Numbered from the stretch's first letter, positions 7,541 to 18,505 are shown. The stretch is 64,000 nucleotides of DNA from Pontibacillus sp. HMF3514 (GCF_009858175.1 NZ_CP047393.1:3596001-3660000), one strand, 5' to 3'. The notes: generated by a model from the sequence alone, not told the origin. Numbers and translations: made by a program.

Positions 7541-7786
7541 TTACTTAATGTTGTATTTTTTCTTAAAGCGATCTACACGGCCACCAGCTTTGTCAGCTTT
7601 CTGCTTACCTGTGTAGAATGGATGTGAAGCTGAACTAATTTCAACACGGATTAATGGGTACGTGTTACCGTCTTCCCACTCGATAGTCTCCTCAGAGCTA
7701 AGTGTAGAACCCGTTAGAAATTTGAAATCAGAACTAGTGTCTAGGAATACTACCTTACGATAATTCGGGTGAAGTCCTTCCTTCAT
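7541..7786 (-). CDS. rpmE2: Ribosomal protein bL31, type B (zinc-independent)
   Basis: An 81-residue type B L31 starting [14 protein letters not shown] and ending [12 protein letters not shown]. It has no cysteines, so it lacks the CxxC zinc ribbon of the type A protein. In B. subtilis the zinc-binding type A form lies at this tdk-rho position and the Cys-free form is elsewhere under Zur control. No Zur-like palindrome is visible in the 150-base leader here. A small hairpin (7850-7867, GGCTGA/TCAGCC) lies in the leader and could take part in autoregulation, but this is a guess. Confidence 0.96.
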   Translation of the reverse strand: MKEGLHPNYRKVVFLDTSSDFKFLTGSTLSSEETIEWEDGNTYPLIRVEISSASHPFYTGKQKADKAGGRVDRFKKKYNIK

Positions 7787-7942
7787 GCTTTTCCACTCCT
7801 TATTGCCCTGAACCCTTGGGGAACAGAGTTATTTTAAGAGTCGGTATATGGCTGACTTCTATCAGCCTCTATCGAAACTCACATAGAAAGATTATAACAA
7901 GGTCACTTTAAAGTTGCAACCTATCATTTTATTTTAAAATGG

Positions 7943-9232
7943 CTACGAGCGGCGAGAATGCGACTTCCCTTTCATTTCTTCATCCATAATTTGAAAAAAT
8001 TCATCATTATTTTTAGAAGATTTTAAGCGACGCAGGAATCGATCAACAAAGTCATGCTGGTCTCCCATTGTTTTGCGGATCGCCCAAATCTTCTCGACGT
8101 GATCTTTTGGAAGGAGTAGTTCTTCTTTTCGTGTACCGGAACGCATAATATCGATAGCTGGGAAAATACGTCGTTCAGCAAGATTACGATCAAGATGTAA
8201 TTCCATGTTCCCTGTACCTTTGAACTCTTCATAAATCACATCATCCATACGAGAGCCTGTATCGACTAGCGCTGTAGCAAGAATCGTTAGGCTTCCACCT
8301 TCTTCAATGTTACGTGCCGCACCGAAGAAACGTTTTGGACGGTGGAATGCAGCTGGATCAATACCACCAGAAAGCGTACGGCCACTTGGTGGAATAACTA
8401 AGTTATACGCACGAGCAAGACGCGTGATACTATCCATTAAGATAATAACGTCTTTTTTGTGCTCTACTAGACGCATTGCACGTTCTAAAACAAGTTCAGA
8501 TACTTTAATATGGTTTTCTGGTACCTCATCAAATGTTGAGCTTACAACATCAACACCATCTTGCACAGATCGCTCGATATCTGTTACTTCCTCTGGACGC
8601 TCATCCACAAGTAAGATAATCAACTTCGAGTCTGGATGGTTTTTAGAAATGCTGTTTGCAATTTGCTTAAGTAACATGGTTTTACCAGCTTTTGGCGGTG
8701 CTACAACTAAACCACGTTGTCCAAAACCAACTGGCGTCATAAGATCAATGATACGCGTTGATAGCTTTTTACTTTCTGTTTCAAGCCCCATTTGAACATC
8801 TGGGTATAATGGCGTTAGAGCTGGGAAGTGTACACGTTCTTTAGCCGTTTCAGGGTTTTCACCATTAACTGCATCAACATGTAAAAGACCATAGTAACGT
8901 TCATTTTCTTTTGGAGGACGTACCTTACCGGATACTTTATCTCCGTTTCTTAAATCAAAACGGCGAATTTGAGAAGCAGAAATGTAGATATCTTCAGCAC
9001 TTGGCGAATAGTTGATTGGACGTAAGAATCCGAATCCTTCAGAAGGGATAATTTCCAGAATACCATCCATGAAAAGAAATCCATCTTTTTCAGCTTGTGC
9101 TTTTAAAATAGCAAAAATAAGTTCACGTTTTGTCAGCTTCGCATAATAAGAAACTCTATATTCTTTGGCGAGCGAGTATAGCTCTTTTAAATTTAATGTC
9201 TCTAAATGCGAAATAGATAATGAAGCAGACAC
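7943..9232 (-). CDS. rho: Transcription termination factor Rho
   Basis: A hexameric RNA-dependent ATPase that ends untranslated transcripts. The 429-residue product shows an N-terminal Rho-N helical domain, an S1-like RNA-binding domain (GFGFLR, DIYISASQIRRFDLR), Walker A (PPKAGKTML), Walker B (VIILMDS) and the Q/R loops (GGIDPAAFHRPKRFFGAARN). GTG at 9232, with a GGTG-rich ribosome site just upstream, gives a length close to B. subtilis Rho (427). An ATG 11 codons upstream has no ribosome site. The leader carries a long-loop hairpin that may act in autoregulation. Confidence 0.97.
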   Translation of the reverse strand: MSASLSISHLETLNLKELYSLAKEYRVSYYAKLTKRELIFAILKAQAEKDGFLFMDGILEIIPSEGFGFLRPINYSPSAEDIYISASQIRRFDLRNGDKVSGKVRPPKENERYYGLLHVDAVNGENPETAKERVHFPALTPLYPDVQMGLETESKKLSTRIIDLMTPVGFGQRGLVVAPPKAGKTMLLKQIANSISKNHPDSKLIILLVDERPEEVTDIERSVQDGVDVVSSTFDEVPENHIKVSELVLERAMRLVEHKKDVIILMDSITRLARAYNLVIPPSGRTLSGGIDPAAFHRPKRFFGAARNIEEGGSLTILATALVDTGSRMDDVIYEEFKGTGNMELHLDRNLAERRIFPAIDIMRSGTRKEELLLPKDHVEKIWAIRKTMGDQHDFVDRFLRRLKSSKNNDEFFQIMDEEMKGKSHSRRS

Positions 9233-9368
9233 AATATCACCACACCTGTATTTTATTTTATTCATTACTGGAAAACGAAGATCCTTAATTGCGATTGAAC
9301 ATAGCTCGTTTCAATCGTCTGATCAGTGGGTCTTCAATATTCGTTTGAAAGAAAAAGAAAAATTGAAA

Positions 9369-9425
9369 TAGCTTCTGTTTTCAGGGACAAAAAATACTCA
9401 TTTGAAGGAAAATTTTTAGAAGCTA
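9369..9425 (-). promoter_or_regulatory. Possible attenuator hairpin in the rho leader
   Basis: Arms TAGCTTCT/AGAAGCTA enclose 41 bases and are followed on the minus strand by a T-rich tract (TTTCAATTTTTC). A promoter-like TTGAAT-N18-TAAAAT lies upstream on the same strand (around 9490-9520). rho leaders are known to be autoregulated in B. subtilis; the match here is structural only. Nothing else recognisable is present in the 350-base rho-glpX gap except the glpX terminator. Confidence 0.35.
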
Positions 9426-9545
9426 GAATGGAAGTTTGCCAACGGGGCTTAAAAACTATTAATACATTTAATTAACATCTATCATTTTAACCTTTTTCTA
9501 TACCTTTATTCAACTAATTTTTATTTTTGGAACTTCTATTTAGAA

Positions 9546-9576
9546 AGGTGCCCACCCGCTAAGGGTAGAGGCACCT
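9546..9576 (-). terminator. Probable terminator of glpX
   Basis: The stem AGGTGCC/GGCACCT has an inner ACCC/GGGT pair. The following minus-strand T-run is weak (TTTCTA), so some readthrough into rho is likely. Confidence 0.55.
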
Positions 9577-9586
9577 CCTTGAGTAG

Positions 9587-10552
9587 TTACTTTATAACAA
9601 GATTCGGTTTCTTTTTAAGAGAGTGGTTTCCGTCAATGAAGCGAACAGTTCCTGATTTCGCACGCATAACCACGGTTTGAGTTGTGGCTTTCATGCCTTT
9701 AAACTGAACACCTTTTAGTAGTTCACCATCCGTTACACCTGTAGCTGTAAAGATGGCATCGTCTCCCCCACAGAAATCATCCATGTATAGAACACGATCG
9801 ATGTCATCAATCCCCATCTTTTCACAACGAGCTCTCTGTTCATCATTTTCAGGTAGCAGTTTACCTTGAATTTCACCGCCTAAACATTTCAATGCTGTTG
9901 CAGCTAAAACGCCTTCAGGCGCTCCACCACTACCAAATAAAATGTCTACACCTGTATGATCGAAAGCTGTATTGATGGCAGCAGCTACATCACCGTCAGA
10001 AATGAGCTTAATACGAGCACCAGCCTCACGAATTTCATCAATAATACCTTGATGACGTTTACGGTTTAAAACAATAGCTACAACATCTTCAACATCTTTA
10101 TTCTTAGCAGCTGCAACCGCCTTCAAATTTTCTGTTACAGATGCATTAATATCAACTTTTCCAACAGCTTCAGGACCAACTGCAATTTTATCCATATACA
10201 TATCAGGTGCATGAAGTAACTTACTGTGATCTGCCACAGCTAAAACGGATAAAGCATTCCAAGTACCTTGAGCTACGATGTTCGTTCCTTCTAAAGGATC
10301 CACTGCAACGTCCACGCGTGGACCATAACCGTTACCTAGTGTTTCTCCAATATAAAGCATAGGAGCCTCGTCCATTTCACCTTCTCCGATTACAACTCGC
10401 CCTTTCATAGGGATTGTATCAAAAACGTCACGCATGGCACTTGTTGCTGCGTCATCCGCTTCGTCCTTCTTCCCTCTTCCCATCCAGCGAGCTGATGCTA
10501 ATGCGGCTGCTTCTGTTACACGAACTAACTCCATTGTTAAACTTCTTTCCAT
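9587..10552 (-). CDS. glpX: Fructose-1,6-bisphosphatase, class II (GlpX/YwjI)
   Basis: Hydrolyses fructose-1,6-bisphosphate in gluconeogenesis. The 321-residue product carries the class II metal-site motifs [12 protein letters not shown] and DPLEGTN, plus SGGAPEG near the C-terminal part. ATG at 10552 is chosen for its AGGGGAGG ribosome site; an upstream in-frame start lacks one and would add an unrelated basic extension. It sits between murA and rho, matching ywjI in B. subtilis. A family I repeat separates it from murA. Confidence 0.95.
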   Translation of the reverse strand: MERSLTMELVRVTEAAALASARWMGRGKKDEADDAATSAMRDVFDTIPMKGRVVIGEGEMDEAPMLYIGETLGNGYGPRVDVAVDPLEGTNIVAQGTWNALSVLAVADHSKLLHAPDMYMDKIAVGPEAVGKVDINASVTENLKAVAAAKNKDVEDVVAIVLNRKRHQGIIDEIREAGARIKLISDGDVAAAINTAFDHTGVDILFGSGGAPEGVLAATALKCLGGEIQGKLLPENDEQRARCEKMGIDDIDRVLYMDDFCGGDDAIFTATGVTDGELLKGVQFKGMKATTQTVVMRAKSGTVRFIDGNHSLKKKPNLVIK

Positions 10553-10683
10553 CGCTTGCTTCCTCCCCTTGTGCTTCTCTGTTTTGTGTCTTACTTCCCC
10601 TTTCAATAAACGAAACATTCTCTATATGTAGCAGAGTTCGGCTAGTCTCCAGAAGAAACTTACCAGCCGAACTCTTTTATTAT

Positions 10684-10831
10684 TGTCCAGCTTCAGCGCC
10701 CAGCAACGAATGGACTTCCCTCGCCTCCGTACTATAAGTCAACATGGAATCGCTACGCTCTTCGTGTTTCCTTTATCGTACTACGGGCTCAGTCCAGTCC
10801 CTTCGTTGCTAAACGGGCGCTTACGCTTTTC
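10684..10831. repeat. Family I palindromic repeat, copy 1 (short form)
   Basis: The outer arms are AGCGCCCAGCAACGAA and its near complement TTCGTTGCTAAACGGGCGCT, followed by TACGCTTTTCT. This copy lacks the 126-bp internal module of copies 3 and 5: CGTGTTTCCTTTA joins directly to TCGTACTACGGGC. It abuts the murA stop codon. Confidence 0.85.
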
Positions 10832-12118
10832 TTATGAGTTTTGAAATTGCTCAACTTCTTCTTCAGTCATCTGTTCACGCCATACGTTTGCTCCCAGATT
10901 ATTGAGCTTTTCTGTTAGGTTTTCATAACCACGATCGATGTGATCAAGGCCTGTAATTTCAGTAACTCCGTTAGCCATTAAGCCAGCTACAATAAGAGCT
11001 GCTCCTGCACGTAAATCACTTGCTTTTACTTTTGCTCCTTCTAACGAAACAGGGCCATTCACAATGGCTGAGCTTCCCTCTACTTTTATATCCGCATTCA
11101 TACGGCGGAGCTCATCAATGTGTTTGAAACGTGCTTGATAGATCGTATCTGTCACAACTCCAGTACCAGAGGCTTGGGTTAACAACGATGTAAACGGTTG
11201 TTGTAAGTCTGTCGGAAAACCTGGATACACAAGCGTTTTAATATCCACACTTGAGATTGGTTTATCCCGTTTTACAATCATTTGATCATCGCTAGTCTGA
11301 ACTGATACGCCCATTTCCCTTAACTTAGCAATTAGAGATTCTAAATGTTGAGGAATTACGTTATCGATCAAAACCTCTTCACCCATTGCAGCAGCCATAA
11401 TCGTGTAGGTTCCAGCTTCAATCCGATCAGGAATAATGGTGTGCTTACAACCATTTAATTTATCGACTCCTTCAATACGGATGACATCTGTTCCAGCACC
11501 TTTAATTTTAGCTCCCATACTTGCAAGAAGCGTTGCTACATCAATGATTTCAGGTTCTTTTGCCGCATTTTCAATAACGGTTGTTCCTTTAGCTTTTACA
11601 GCAGCAAGCATAATGTTAATTGTCGCTCCTACACTGACTACATCCAAATAAATGCGTGCACCGCGAAGCTCCTCTGCACGTAAATAAATCGCGCCTTGTT
11701 CATTCGTTACCTCTGCTCCTAAAGCTTCAAATCCCTTAATATGCTGGTCAATTGGACGAGGTCCTAAATGACATCCACCTGGAAGGCCAATGACAGCCTT
11801 TTTGAAACGACCTAGCATCGCCCCCATGAAGTAATAGGAAGCACGTAGTTTCTTCACTTTCCCATTTGGTAATGGCATTGAGATCATACGAGATGGATCA
11901 ATATAGATGTCTTCACCTTGTTTCGATACTTGGCCACCTATTTCTTCTAGCAAATGACTTAGAGTGCCTACATCAGATATGTTGGGTAACCCTTCAATCG
12001 TCACTGGGGATTCAGCTAAAATTGCCGCTGGAAGCAATGCCACTGCACTATTTTTCGCTCCACTAACGCGTACCTCTCCCCTTAAAGAGTTGCCACCTTC
12101 AACAAGCAGTTTTTCCAT
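10832..12118 (-). CDS. murAB: UDP-N-acetylglucosamine 1-carboxyvinyltransferase (MurA2/MurZ)
   Basis: First committed step of peptidoglycan synthesis: transfers enolpyruvate from PEP to UDP-GlcNAc. The 428-residue product has the two-domain EPT fold. The catalytic Cys is in [14 protein letters not shown] (near residue 116), the fosfomycin target. Other signatures are [13 protein letters not shown] at the N-terminus and FPTDLQQP near residue 305. Bacilli have two paralogues. The position next to tal/fbaA and glpX identifies this as the murAB (murZ) copy. Ribosome site GAAGGGAG. Confidence 0.95.
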   Translation of the reverse strand: MEKLLVEGGNSLRGEVRVSGAKNSAVALLPAAILAESPVTIEGLPNISDVGTLSHLLEEIGGQVSKQGEDIYIDPSRMISMPLPNGKVKKLRASYYFMGAMLGRFKKAVIGLPGGCHLGPRPIDQHIKGFEALGAEVTNEQGAIYLRAEELRGARIYLDVVSVGATINIMLAAVKAKGTTVIENAAKEPEIIDVATLLASMGAKIKGAGTDVIRIEGVDKLNGCKHTIIPDRIEAGTYTIMAAAMGEEVLIDNVIPQHLESLIAKLREMGVSVQTSDDQMIVKRDKPISSVDIKTLVYPGFPTDLQQPFTSLLTQASGTGVVTDTIYQARFKHIDELRRMNADIKVEGSSAIVNGPVSLEGAKVKASDLRAGAALIVAGLMANGVTEITGLDHIDRGYENLTEKLNNLGANVWREQMTEEEVEQFQNS

Positions 12119-12273
12119 GATGAACTCCCTTCTTCCCTAGGCAAACTTTCAGAAAAGAACGATGTTCACTTTTGTGAATGCAACGTCTTTTCATGTAAGG
12201 TAATCCTATAATTCAAATCTGGAAGGTTGAAAAATTTGATAACCTTATTTTACACAATTTTTCCATGTTCATA

Positions 12274-12915
12274 CTAACTTTGTTTTTTCCAATCTGCAAG
12301 GAATTTTTCAATCCCCGCATCTGTTAGTGGATGCTTCACTAACTGTTTTAACACTTTTAATGGAATCGTAGCAATATGCGCACCGTTTAGTGCAGCTTCT
12401 GTTACGTGAATAGGGTGGCGAACAGAAGCTGCAATGATTTCTGTTTCCAGTCCATGAATATCGAAAATGTCAGAGATTTGTTTAATTAATTCCATTCCAT
12501 CTTGGCCGATATCATCAAGACGACCCAAGAATGGAGATACATACGTAGCTCCTGCTCGCGCCGCTAATAACGCCTGGTTAGCAGAGAAAATAAGTGTAAC
12601 GTTTGTCTTAACCCCTTTTTCGCTTAGCTTTTTAACAGCTTTTAAACCTTCTAGTGTCATAGGAACTTTAATGGTAATATTAGGTGCAATTGCAACAAGA
12701 TCCTTTGCCTCTTCTAACATTCCCTCAACATCCTCAGCAATTACCTCAGCACTTACGGAACCATCTACTTCTTTCGTAATTTCATTCAAACGATCGTGAA
12801 AAGATACACCCTCTTTAGCAACAAGAGATGGGTTGGTTGTGACTCCAGATAAAACGCCTAAAGCATTTGCTTCTCGGATTTCGTCAATATTTGCTGTATC
12901 AATAAAAAATTTCAT
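12274..12915 (-). CDS. tal: Transaldolase, small (FSA/TalC-like, YwjH)
   Basis: A 213-residue TIM-barrel enzyme of the short transaldolase/fructose-6-phosphate aldolase group, acting in the pentose phosphate pathway. The Schiff-base Lys lies in NITIKVPMT (near residue 83), with [11 protein letters not shown] at the start. ATG at 12915 has GGGAGGAAATC before it; an in-frame start 28 codons upstream has no ribosome site. In B. subtilis the same gene, ywjH, lies between murAB and fbaA. Confidence 0.94.
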   Translation of the reverse strand: MKFFIDTANIDEIREANALGVLSGVTTNPSLVAKEGVSFHDRLNEITKEVDGSVSAEVIAEDVEGMLEEAKDLVAIAPNITIKVPMTLEGLKAVKKLSEKGVKTNVTLIFSANQALLAARAGATYVSPFLGRLDDIGQDGMELIKQISDIFDIHGLETEIIAASVRHPIHVTEAALNGAHIATIPLKVLKQLVKHPLTDAGIEKFLADWKKQS

Positions 12916-13062
12916 AGTTGATTTCCTCCCATGTGTTATCATTAGTCGTCTAGATTCATTACCCGAATTTAAGAAAGTGCACGCTTCATTTTTATGCACA
13001 CCTCTACTTTATCCCATATAAAAAGCTTTTTTAAATAGTCTAATATGACTCGGCCTTTCAAA

Positions 13063-13076
13063 CTAAAACGCTTTCA
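13063..13076 (-). promoter_or_regulatory. cre-like site upstream of tal
   Basis: TGAAAGCGTTTTAG on the minus strand matches the CcpA consensus TGWAANCGNTNWCA except at the last two bases. It lies about 150 bases upstream of tal, just after the fbaA terminator. Weak evidence. Confidence 0.3.
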
Positions 13077-13084
13077 GGACCCTA

Positions 13085-13113
13085 AAAGAGAAACCGCCGA
13101 GTAATACGGCGGC
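13085..13113 (-). terminator. Terminator of fbaA
   Basis: The minus-strand GCCGCCG/CGGCGGT stem is followed by TTCTCTTTT. It lies beyond the family I repeat that trails fbaA. Confidence 0.75.
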
Positions 13114-13123
13114 TTCGATCTAT

Positions 13124-13212
13124 TGTCCAGCTTCAGCACCCAACGACTCGTGCACTTAAGCCCACATGGTGTGGGGCAGTCCATAAGTTGCTGAATGGGT
13201 GCTTAAGCTTTT
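13124..13212. repeat. Family I palindromic repeat, copy 2 (divergent short form)
   Basis: TGTCCAGCTTCAGCACCCAAC pairs with GTTGCTGAATGGGTGCTTAAGC. Inside is the small hairpin CCCAC-ATGGT-GTGGG, also found in copy 3 and in one family II element. It trails fbaA. Confidence 0.75.
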
Positions 13213-13218
13213 AGAAGT

Positions 13219-14082
13219 TTATGCTTGGTTAGAAGAACCAAATTCGCGCATTTTACCGATAACCGTTTGCTTGATCGCGTCACGACCAGGTCCAAGGTAT
13301 TTACGAGGATCAAATAGTTCTGGCTTTTCAGCTAGCGTGTCACGAAAAGCTTGTGTTTGCGCAACTTGGTTTTCAGTGTTTACGTTAATTTTTGCAGTTC
13401 CGAAACGGATTGCTTTCTTGATATCTTCTGTTGGGATACCAGTACCACCGTGTAGTACAAGTGGCTTATCTACAAGACCCATGATTTCTTCCATGCGGTC
13501 GAAACCTAAGTTTGGTTCACCTTTGTAGTGACCGTGTACAGAACCTAGAGCTGGTGCAAATACGTCAACGTTTGTTTGGTCAACAAGTTGTTTACACTCA
13601 GATGGGATTGCGTAAGCTGCTTCAGCATCGTCAACAATGATGTCATCTTCTTGACCACCAACACGGCCAAGTTCTGCTTCAACAGATACACCATGAATAT
13701 GAGCAAGCTCTACAACTTTTTTCGTTAGAGCAATGTTCTCTTCAAGTGGATCGTGAGAAGCGTCGATCATAACAGAAGTGAAACCAGCATGGATCGCTTC
13801 AGCACACTTTTCGAAGCTAGAACCATGGTCTAAGTGAATTGCTACAGGAACAGTTGTACCATAAGAATCCATAAGTGCTTTAACCATAGATACTACTACG
13901 TTAAATCCACCCATGTAACGGGCTGCACCTTCAGATACACCTAAGATTACAGGAGACTGCTCTTCTTCAGCAGCTTGTAGGATAGCTTGAGCGTACTCAA
14001 GGTTGTTTAAGTTAAATTGGCCAACACCATAACGGTTTTCTTTAGCCGTTTCTAACATTTCTTTCATCGATACTAGTGGCAT
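13219..14082 (-). CDS. fbaA: Fructose-1,6-bisphosphate aldolase, class II
   Basis: A zinc-dependent glycolytic/gluconeogenic aldolase of 287 residues. Zn ligands lie in HLDHGSS (near residue 82-85), [13 protein letters not shown] and LHGGTG. The final Asn/Asp-rich stretch [11 protein letters not shown] binds the phosphate. GGAGGATC lies before the ATG. It lies directly downstream of spo0F as in B. subtilis, but 200 bases away and with its own likely promoter. Confidence 0.97.
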   Translation of the reverse strand: MPLVSMKEMLETAKENRYGVGQFNLNNLEYAQAILQAAEEEQSPVILGVSEGAARYMGGFNVVVSMVKALMDSYGTTVPVAIHLDHGSSFEKCAEAIHAGFTSVMIDASHDPLEENIALTKKVVELAHIHGVSVEAELGRVGGQEDDIIVDDAEAAYAIPSECKQLVDQTNVDVFAPALGSVHGHYKGEPNLGFDRMEEIMGLVDKPLVLHGGTGIPTEDIKKAIRFGTAKINVNTENQVAQTQAFRDTLAEKPELFDPRKYLGPGRDAIKQTVIGKMREFGSSNQA

Positions 14083-14280
14083 GGACTAGATCCTCCTTTA
14101 TATTCTCACAGAACTTGTCAACCTATAGCTTGTTCACTTTTTGCTGGCAAGATTCTGTTATGTAGTTTTTCTCTCAACATTATTAGAATACCAACTACAT
14201 TTAAGCGGCGCAACAGTCCATCCACAAGATAACGTTTTCATCTTTAAAAAAGATATTTTCGCAATTATATGACGTTTTAA

Positions 14281-14640
14281 TTATTTCAAAAGATTAACAA
14301 TAATATCTTTCATCTCTTGAATATTAAATGGTTTAGCAACAACTTCTAGCACACTTTCATGCTGATGTGCATCTTTCAATTCATCTTCTGCTAAACCACT
14401 CATTAGTACGGATGCAATATGAATATTTTCCTTTTCAAGATCTTCAATAACTTCTATTCCATCTTTAACGGGCAGCTTATAGTCCAATAGCATTAGGTCC
14501 GGATGTTTTTCCCTGACTACTGAAAGAGCTTCTTCACCTGTAACAGCTTGAAGCACATTAAACCCCTCACTCTTAATTACTTCCTCGAGTAGCATACGAA
14601 TTCCAGGTTGGTCATCTACTACCAATACCGTTTTAGCCAT
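14281..14640 (-). CDS. spo0F: Spo0F-type sporulation phosphorelay response regulator (divergent)
   Basis: A 119-residue single receiver domain that passes phosphate from sensor kinases to Spo0B. D9, D10, D53 (LLDYKLP), S81 and K103 (AKPFNI) form the active site. The kinase/Spo0B contact segment DDQPGIRMLLEEV is Spo0F-like, and the pyrG-side location is the conserved one. The beta4-alpha4 region, SGLAEDELKDAHQHES, differs strongly from the usual TAYGELDM pattern, and the Thr at the switch position is Ser. A sigma-H-like promoter lies upstream. Confidence 0.88.
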   Translation of the reverse strand: MAKTVLVVDDQPGIRMLLEEVIKSEGFNVLQAVTGEEALSVVREKHPDLMLLDYKLPVKDGIEVIEDLEKENIHIASVLMSGLAEDELKDAHQHESVLEVVAKPFNIQEMKDIIVNLLK

Positions 14641-14697
14641 TACTCCATCACGTCCTAACTGTATAAAGTTTTTTGTGCGTATAAATGTCTATCTGTT

Positions 14698-14727
14698 TAG
14701 TTCGTTTTACATATGGTATTCTCCTGC
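14698..14727 (-). promoter_or_regulatory. Sigma-H-like promoter of spo0F
   Basis: Minus-strand GCAGGAGAA, 12 bases, then AACGAACTA matches RNAGGAWWW-N11/12-RNNGAATWW with one mismatch in each half. The start would lie about 50 bases before the ATG. spo0F is sigma-H-driven in B. subtilis. Confidence 0.5.
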
Positions 14728-14834
14728 ATCTAATGTGCAAAATCGTTCCCTTCTATAATTCGGCCGTATTATGCTATCCTTACTAATAGACGAACGAGAA
14801 GATAAAACGTTTCAAATATAAGGAGATATTTCTC

Positions 14835-15350
14835 ATGTTAAAAATGCTTGCCACACAATTAACAGGTACATTTCAACGCATAAATGAAAAAGAAACACTC
14901 CATATTGAAGATGCTGCAAGAGCTTTAGCTCAAGCTATTGTGGGTGAAGGACACATTTATGTCTGGGGAACAGGTGAAATGAAATCACTGATCCATGAAG
15001 TAGAGGAAGGTCCAGAAACCTTACCTAAACAGCATGTGTATAATGAAGACATTTCATTATCCTCTATTGACCGTGTCATTATTGCATCACGATTTGCAAA
15101 TGATGAAGAAGCACTAGCTCTAGTCAATACGGTTCAAAAACAAGGTGCACAGGTTATTCAAATCTCAGCCTTAACGAAAGAAGAAAACCCATTGCAGGAA
15201 GTCGCTGATTTTCACATTGATACGAAAACAGCAGGCCCGTTGCTCCCTTTTGATATGGATCGAATAGGCTTTCCATCCGTAATCGCTATGTTTTATGTGT
15301 ACATGGCTATTTACGTAACAACAAAAGAAATCATCGATGAATATGAATAA
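14835..15350 (+). CDS. ywjG: DUF2529 family protein (YwjG)
   Basis: A 171-residue cytoplasmic protein transcribed against spo0F and convergent with pyrG, exactly as ywjG in B. subtilis. The fold looks SIS-like: EGHIYVWGTGEMKSL, then RVIIASRFANDEEALAL and VQKQGAQVIQISAL, strands alternating with helices as in sugar-isomerase domains. No catalytic residues can be named and the function is unknown. AAGGAGAT precedes the ATG. Confidence 0.88.
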   Translation: MLKMLATQLTGTFQRINEKETLHIEDAARALAQAIVGEGHIYVWGTGEMKSLIHEVEEGPETLPKQHVYNEDISLSSIDRVIIASRFANDEEALALVNTVQKQGAQVIQISALTKEENPLQEVADFHIDTKTAGPLLPFDMDRIGFPSVIAMFYVYMAIYVTTKEIIDEYE

Positions 15351-15382
15351 AAGGGTTGTGGCTTTTGCCACAACCCTTTTTT
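15349..15382. terminator. Bidirectional terminator between ywjG and pyrG
   Basis: A 13-bp or longer stem (AAAGGGTTGTGGC and its complement) has A-run and T-run flanks. It serves both convergent genes. Confidence 0.9.
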
Positions 15383-15391
15383 AGTAGCTGT

Positions 15392-16999
<1,608 letters not shown>

Positions 17000-17151
17000 T
17001 TATCCCTCTTCCTTTTCGTTTTTCTTAAGGACATTTCAGATGACCATGCATCTCATCCTATTTATTGTATGAATTCCATTATTCAAGCAAATAAGCCTAT
17101 TTTCTTTAGGGTTCGCATCTTTAAAAAATTTATTTTCATTATAAATAAGAA

Positions 17152-17182
17152 AAGCGCTCCCGTTAAATGAACGGGAGCGCTT
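17152..17182 (-). terminator. pyrG leader attenuator (also ends rpoE transcripts)
   Basis: A 13-bp perfect stem (AAGCGCTCCCGTT/AACGGGAGCGCTT) with a 5-base loop is followed by TTTTCTT on the minus strand. The 5' arm contains CTCCC, able to pair with extra G residues added at the transcript start when CTP is low. Confidence 0.85.
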
Positions 17183-17205
17183 GGAATGTCGAATCTTATT
17201 TTAAA

Positions 17206-17247
17206 GAGCCCAAATCATATAATACTGATATCATCTAACAAAGTCAA
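17206..17247 (-). promoter_or_regulatory. pyrG promoter with GGGCTC start
   Basis: TTGACT (17247-17242), a 17-base spacer, TATTAT (17224-17219), seven bases, then GGGCTC (17211-17206). B. subtilis pyrG starts with the same GGGCUC. RNA polymerase stutters on the G residues when CTP is scarce, and the poly-G 5' end disrupts the terminator. All required parts are visible here. Confidence 0.85.
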
Positions 17248-17252
17248 GACGA

Positions 17253-17819
17253 TTATAGGTTGTCGTCTTCTTCCTCTTCCTCATCGTCTTCTTCATCACT
17301 AATTTCGTTAAGACTTTCATCATTTGCTTCTGTTTCAGAATAGTCATCATCATCTTCAGAAAGATCAAAGTCTTCATCTAAGCCACTATTTTCTTCGCCA
17401 TCTTCGTCTAGATCAAGTTCTTCATCATCAAGGTCAAGGTCGTCTTCAATTTCTTCTTCTTCAATATCAGACTCTTCTTCCTCTTCCTTCTTCTTCTTCT
17501 TGCTCTTGGCTGGTGCTTTTTTCTTTTTCTTCTTTACAGGTGCTTGGATTTCTTCTTCTGCTTGCTCAACTGGGTACCAGCGTTTTAATCCCCACATATT
17601 TGATCCAATCGTTAAGAAACGTCCATCAACATTTAGATCTGTGAACAATTGCGCAATCCATTTTTTCTTTTGCTCTTTTGTGAAGCCTTTAATGCTTGCT
17701 ACTTTATCAAAAAGTTCATTGAAATCTAGCGCTTGTTTTTCGTCTGTAAGCACTTCATGGGCGATTTCAATCATTGACATTTCAGCAATCTCATCGTGGC
17801 TATAGTTTTTAAAGCTCAC
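17253..17819 (-). CDS. rpoE: RNA polymerase delta subunit
   Basis: This 188-residue Gram-positive RNAP subunit speeds polymerase recycling and sharpens initiation. The N-terminal winged-helix-like HARE domain (about 1-95, including DGRFLTIGSNMWGLKRWYP) is followed by a Lys-rich patch (two runs of 5-6 Lys) and a long Asp/Glu tail of about 75 residues. The lysine patch before the acid tail is known in B. subtilis delta. GTG at 17819 is chosen: AAAGGGAG lies 8 bases upstream, while the in-frame GTG three codons earlier touches the ribosome site. Confidence 0.95.
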   Translation of the reverse strand: MSFKNYSHDEIAEMSMIEIAHEVLTDEKQALDFNELFDKVASIKGFTKEQKKKWIAQLFTDLNVDGRFLTIGSNMWGLKRWYPVEQAEEEIQAPVKKKKKKAPAKSKKKKKEEEEESDIEEEEIEDDLDLDDEELDLDEDGEENSGLDEDFDLSEDDDDYSETEANDESLNEISDEEDDEEEEEDDNL

Positions 17820-18010
17820 GGCCAGCACTCCCTTTATATCAAAAATTCTTTATCATAACTAATAAGTATAAATTCTATGAGGCGTTGTTTCAACCATATC
17901 ATACATTATAAACAAATGAGTATTGTTTATGCTAGGAGTAAGGCAAGAAAATTTGATTTATCTCTAGTTTTCTTACATTTTAACTATCTTAAGAACTCCA
18001 TATTGGAGGA

Positions 18011-18177
18011 GTCCGTTGCTGGGAAAAGAGTAAGGGGTTCATTGAAACGGTGATACTCCTGTGGAAGACCGCCCGAGCTTCCTCATCCGCTACGCTCCTT
18101 GCGGGATCTCGGCCGCCCTTTCTACCACTGGAGTTCACCGTTTCCTTCACCCCTTGCAATTGTGGATGTTAACGGAC
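18011..18177. repeat. Family II palindromic repeat, type A
   Basis: GTCCGTT...AACGGAC ends enclose long complementary arms (AAGGGGTTCATTGAAACGG against CCGTTTCCTTCACCCCTT) and a CCTCATCCGCTACGCTCC core. A close inverted copy is at 35987-36153. It lies in the 800-base rpoE-icmF gap. Confidence 0.85.
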
Positions 18178-18282
18178 CCTATTTGTGAAGTAGATCTCTA
18201 ATGAGTCTTGTAATCATTATTAGTTATCCTAGCAAACCTTTTAAAATCTAATTTAAATATCAAGTTAGAAAACTTTAACATG

Positions 18283-18505
18283 GCTGTGGAACGGGTTGAC
18301 TCCTCCGGTGGAAAGGGCGAGCGAGATCACGCAGGAACGTAGTGACGAGGAAGCTGTAAAATAAACAAGGAAGTTCGACTAAGAGCGCTACATCCTGTAG
18401 CAACATCGAACGACCCCACGTCGTGTGAGGCCGGGGAAAGCAATCCATTCCACAGCCCACCGAACTGCATAAACATAACGAAACCATCCCGCACCAGCTT
18501 ATTCA
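18283..18505. repeat. Family II palindromic repeat, type B, with inserted hairpin module
   Basis: Arms GGCTGTGGAACGGGTTGACT and TCCATTCCACAGCC are present, with a CGCAGGAACGTAGTGACGAGGA core. Its right flank continues to CGCACCAGCTTATTC. An 80-bp insert after the core holds a 39-bp hairpin (18373-18411) and CCCCACGTCGTGTG, both also found in family I copy 3. The inverted relative at 35641-35855 lacks this insert. Confidence 0.8.

Noticed and set aside
17324-17805. Open frames opposite rpoE
   Set aside because: They mirror the low-complexity acidic and lysine codons of rpoE; no ribosome sites.
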